A DNA stretch of 64,000 bases. Origin: Fimbriiglobus ruber. GTDB taxonomy: Bacteria; Planctomycetota; Planctomycetia; Gemmatales; Gemmataceae. Positions within the stretch are counted from its first letter, which is position 1. Every line of letters begins with the position of its first letter. Both the position numbers and the translations under genes were made by a program. The stretch covers positions 1 to 64,000 of the forward strand of contig NZ_NIDE01000004.1 in assembly GCF_002197845.1 (NCBI RefSeq). Reading direction: 5' to 3'. Of the stretch, positions 61,686 to 64,000 are shown piece after piece. Below the pieces are notes generated by a model. It was not told the origin of the DNA. It worked only from the letters and a program-made list of their open reading frames with translations, and searched no databases.

Positions 61686-63086
61686 ATGCTGTCCACGATT
61701 TTGCGCACCGGTCTGGTCGATTCGACGCTCCTGGCCGCGGTGGTCGGGCTGGCGTGGAACCTCGTTTCCCCGCGCGGCCGGGTGCCGCGGTGGGTAGTCG
61801 CGGGCGGGCTGGTGTTGCTTCTATTGGGCACGTCCGCCCACTTCGGGATTGGCCTCTACCGCGCGTATGCCATCCCCCGGGACGTGATGCAGGACATTGT
61901 GGCCGCCCGGGAGTTTTCGGCCGGTCGGCCGATGCACCCGGCCGACATGTCCGCCCGCATTCGCGAAGCCCTGGACGAGGAAGGCGAGCGGCCGTCTCTG
62001 CTCTTCTGGTCCAAGAGTCTATCAGCCCGCGAACGGGAGCAGTGGGAGCTAATGCGGCACGAGCACTGGGTTCAGGCTCACCCGCCGGGCATGACGCTGT
62101 TCACCGCCCCGTTCGTCCGGCTGTTCGGCGTCCTCGGCACCCAGGTCGCTTTCCTGCTGTTGTCGTTGGTTTGCCTCGGTTACACCCTCCGGGTCATCCA
62201 CCGCGAACTCTGGCCCGACGCCCCCGCGCCGCTGGTTATCGCCGTCGCGATTGCGGTGGTCGGGTGGGATCCTGTCGTCGACGTACTCCGACTCGGTCAA
62301 CCCGGGCTCATTCTGGTCGCGCTCCTGACGGCCGCGTGGGCCAACGTCCGTAAGGGCAGAGAGGGGGTAGGTGGAGCTTTTGTGGCTGTGGCCGTGTCGC
62401 TGAAGTTAATCCCCGCAGTCCTCTTCGTTCCACTGTTGGCACAACACCGGCGGGCGTTCGCGACAGCCCTTTTGGTCCTCGCTCTCGTTGCGGCAACCAT
62501 CGCTGCCATCGTTCCTTGGTCAGACCTCGTCGAATACCGCGTGACGGCTGACGGCGTGGTGGAGGAATACGCCGCGTTCCCGGGCAACATCTCCCTGCTC
62601 GGGGCTTACGCGCGGGTCGCCCGTGCCGTTGGGCAGCCGTTGGGCACCGCGAAACTGGCCTGGGCGGTGACCGGCGGTGCGATCGCACTCGGGCTCTTAT
62701 GGGGCTTGGTTCGGGCCAATCGAAGTGTGGCCGAGACGGACCGTGGGTTCGCCCTGGGGACGGCACTCATGCCGCTCGCCTCCCCGGTGGCCTGGGATCA
62801 CTACCTCGTGTTCCTGATCCTGCCCCTGGCAATCCTCGGCCGCATGGTCTACGTAAATTCGTCGAGCTATCGGGCACGGGTGGCGTTTTGGGCCTTGCTC
62901 GCCGCCCTCGCCATCACGGACCACACGTACATCTGGGCGATCGACACGGTTCGCGAGGCCGGGCTGACGGTCCTGGAACTCGGCCTCGTCGAACCGCTAC
63001 GGGTGTGGCTGATCGCGGCCGTTCTGGGCTGGCTGGCCGTCATCCGGACGCCCGCCGAGTCTTTGCAGTCTGCGGGGTCGGTATGA
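61686..63086 (+). CDS. GT87-like integral-membrane glycosyltransferase
   Basis: This 466-residue protein starts at ATG 61686. It has about ten hydrophobic helices, a periplasmic-loop Asp/Glu motif after helix 2, and the GT87 (DUF2029) signatures G-Q-P-G-L-I-L-V-A-L-L, K-L-I-P-A-V-L-F-V-P-L-L and S-P-V-A-W-D-H-Y-L. Such GT-C enzymes transfer mannose or another sugar from a polyprenyl-phosphate donor outside the membrane. Its stop overlaps the next gene's start as ATGA, so the two are translationally coupled. Donor and acceptor are unknown. Confidence 0.85.
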   Translation: MLSTILRTGLVDSTLLAAVVGLAWNLVSPRGRVPRWVVAGGLVLLLLGTSAHFGIGLYRAYAIPRDVMQDIVAAREFSAGRPMHPADMSARIREALDEEGERPSLLFWSKSLSAREREQWELMRHEHWVQAHPPGMTLFTAPFVRLFGVLGTQVAFLLLSLVCLGYTLRVIHRELWPDAPAPLVIAVAIAVVGWDPVVDVLRLGQPGLILVALLTAAWANVRKGREGVGGAFVAVAVSLKLIPAVLFVPLLAQHRRAFATALLVLALVAATIAAIVPWSDLVEYRVTADGVVEEYAAFPGNISLLGAYARVARAVGQPLGTAKLAWAVTGGAIALGLLWGLVRANRSVAETDRGFALGTALMPLASPVAWDHYLVFLILPLAILGRMVYVNSSSYRARVAFWALLAALAITDHTYIWAIDTVREAGLTVLELGLVEPLRVWLIAAVLGWLAVIRTPAESLQSAGSV

Positions 63087-64000
63087 CATTCCTTCCGCGG
63101 GCTCCGTGGTGGCCGCTCGGCGTCGTCCTGATGGCGGTCCTCGGCGGCCATCTTTACGCTTCACCGGCGGGCGAACCGTTCAAGAATCACGACGAAACCC
63201 GGCACGTCATGACCGGGGTCTTCTTCCACGACCTCGCCTTCGATCTACCGACCGCCGCGAGCGACCCGAAGGGGTACGCGGTGCGGTACTACACCCAATA
63301 CCCGGCACTCGGGTTACTCGCCTGGCCGCCACTCTTTCACATGGTGGAGGGGTTGGCCATGACGCTGCTCGGGACGAGTTACCTGACGGCCCGGGCGGTC
63401 CTGACGCTGTACGTCATCCTGGCCGCCGTTTATGCCTACCGGCTGGCCGCCCGGACCCACGGTCCACGGATCGCCATCGTGAGCCTGGCCGTCCTGATGT
63501 TTTCTCCCGTGGTGTTCGACTACAGCCGGTACGTCTTGCTTGAAGTCCCGACGCTCGCCCTCGTTCTCGGGGCGGTGTTTCACTTCGAGCGCTACCTGAC
63601 GGACCTCCGGGCGCGCGACGCGTGGCTGGCTTGTCTGTTCGCCGCCGCTGCCGCTTTGACACGATTCGACGGGATTCTGCTCCTGCCGTATGTCCTCATC
63701 CGCCTCACCGCGACTTGGAATTTTGCGTTGGTCCTTCGCCGACCGGTTGTCCTGGGCGTGGCCGCCGCTCTCCTGCTGACGGTCCCTTATTACTTGCTAA
63801 CCTGGCGAGAATACGGGACCGGCGTTACAACCGCGGCGGCCGCCGGGACCGCCCCCGATTCGACCGGGTTTCTCGACCCGAATAACTTCTGGCTGTATCC
63901 TGCGTTCGTGTACAAGCAGATGGGGTGGGTGACGGCGGTCACGGCGGGGGTTGGGCTGGTTTATTGCCTGTTCGCACGGCGGGCGGGGTGCGGTCCGTAC
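63083..64000 (+). CDS. Membrane glycosyltransferase (GT39/GT83-like), truncated by window end
   Basis: The gene starts at ATG 63083 in the ATGA overlap and stays open for 306 codons to the last base, so its C-terminus is outside the window. It has multiple hydrophobic helices and, before the second, N-H-D-E-T-R-H, the Asp-Glu pair of GT-C enzymes in the first extracytoplasmic loop. Y-P-A-L-G-L-L-A-W-P-P-L-F-H and Y-S-R-Y-V-L-L-E-V-P-T-L match PMT_2/GT39-83 family proteins (L-x-x-E-x-P-x). It should use a polyprenyl-linked sugar. Together with the GT87-like protein it suggests extracytoplasmic decoration of the glycan. Confidence 0.85.
   Translation, partial: MTFLPRAPWWPLGVVLMAVLGGHLYASPAGEPFKNHDETRHVMTGVFFHDLAFDLPTAASDPKGYAVRYYTQYPALGLLAWPPLFHMVEGLAMTLLGTSYLTARAVLTLYVILAAVYAYRLAARTHGPRIAIVSLAVLMFSPVVFDYSRYVLLEVPTLALVLGAVFHFERYLTDLRARDAWLACLFAAAAALTRFDGILLLPYVLIRLTATWNFALVLRRPVVLGVAAALLLTVPYYLLTWREYGTGVTTAAAAGTAPDSTGFLDPNNFWLYPAFVYKQMGWVTAVTAGVGLVYCLFARRAGCGPY

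Noticed and set aside
1-64000. rRNA, tRNA (including tRNA-Sec), prophage or restriction genes
   Set aside because: I looked for these and saw no supporting sequence; tRNA detection by eye is limited, so a scan with a covariance model would be decisive.

Overview
The window reads as chromosomal DNA of a high-GC planctomycete of the Gemmataceae (Gemmata/Fimbriiglobus-like; the genus is an inference). The signs are several DUF1559 proteins, two DUF1501 proteins, a DUF1549/DUF1553 cytochrome, an ECF sigma factor fused to WD40 repeats, two secreted proteins with an N-terminal L-E-x-R-x-x-P-S motif, a DUF4058 protein and a futalosine-pathway gene. No rRNA, tRNA, CRISPR array or phage block was seen. 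Both strands carry genes, mostly in short operons separated by intergenic inverted repeats.

Layout. 0-2.1 kb: three tandem DUF4190-DUF1559 paralogues. 2.3-5.3 kb (minus): CotH-like protein and DUF4058 protein. 5.4-5.75 kb: repeat cluster. 6-8.6 kb: zinc-peptidase-like lipoprotein, then overlapping coaB and coaC encoded as separate genes. 8.6-11.8 kb (minus): cell-wall amidase, small conserved protein, cupin, Ldh_2 oxidoreductase. 12-14.1 kb: DoxX-like membrane protein, a perfect 57-bp inverted repeat and a frameshifted IS630 transposase. 14.4-19.3 kb: a 1644-residue secreted beta-propeller protein. 20-21.2 kb: a second IS630 element split at a slippery site. 21.5-26.1 kb: DUF1549/1553 plus DUF1501 pair. 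26.1-26.7 kb: toxin-antitoxin pair. 26.8-31.9 kb (minus): formate dehydrogenase operon whose catalytic gene contains an in-frame UGA followed by a clear bacterial SECIS hairpin. 32.3-35.7 kb: sigma factor-WD40 fusion. 35.7-36.1 kb: repeat cluster and a gene remnant. 36.2-39.9 kb (minus): small secreted protein and a diheme cytochrome/propeller protein. 40.4-43.9 kb: ATPase-less CpaF-like protein and a metzincin-like/FG-GAP secreted protein. 44.1-46.2 kb: pilin-like DUF1559 protein with two small lipoproteins. 46.2-52.4 kb (minus): Gemmataceae-type family protein, MqnE, MoxR, pilin-like DUF1559, DUF1501. 52.8-53.8 kb: zinc-ribbon membrane protein. 54.2 kb to the window end: a surface-polysaccharide locus.

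The main functional systems are: (1) a selenocysteine formate dehydrogenase with FeS and NrfD-type subunits, which should feed electrons to the menaquinone pool (mqnE is 15 kb away); (2) a glycan locus combining a fused deacetylase-fold/GT2 protein with altered catalytic motifs, an amino-sugar cassette (aminotransferase, Gfo/Idh dehydrogenase, hexapeptide acetyltransferase), an FAD oxidoreductase, an intact polysaccharide deacetylase and two integral-membrane glycosyltransferases; (3) a secreted-protein set sharing an N-terminal motif and a C-terminal FG-GAP module. The strongest non-routine observations are the UGA/SECIS readthrough, the degenerate deacetylase-GT2 fusion, the eukaryote/streptococcus-like split coaB-coaC, the CpaF N-domain protein lacking its ATPase, and a dispersed 56-bp inverted-repeat family with copies at 5.5 and 35.8 kb.
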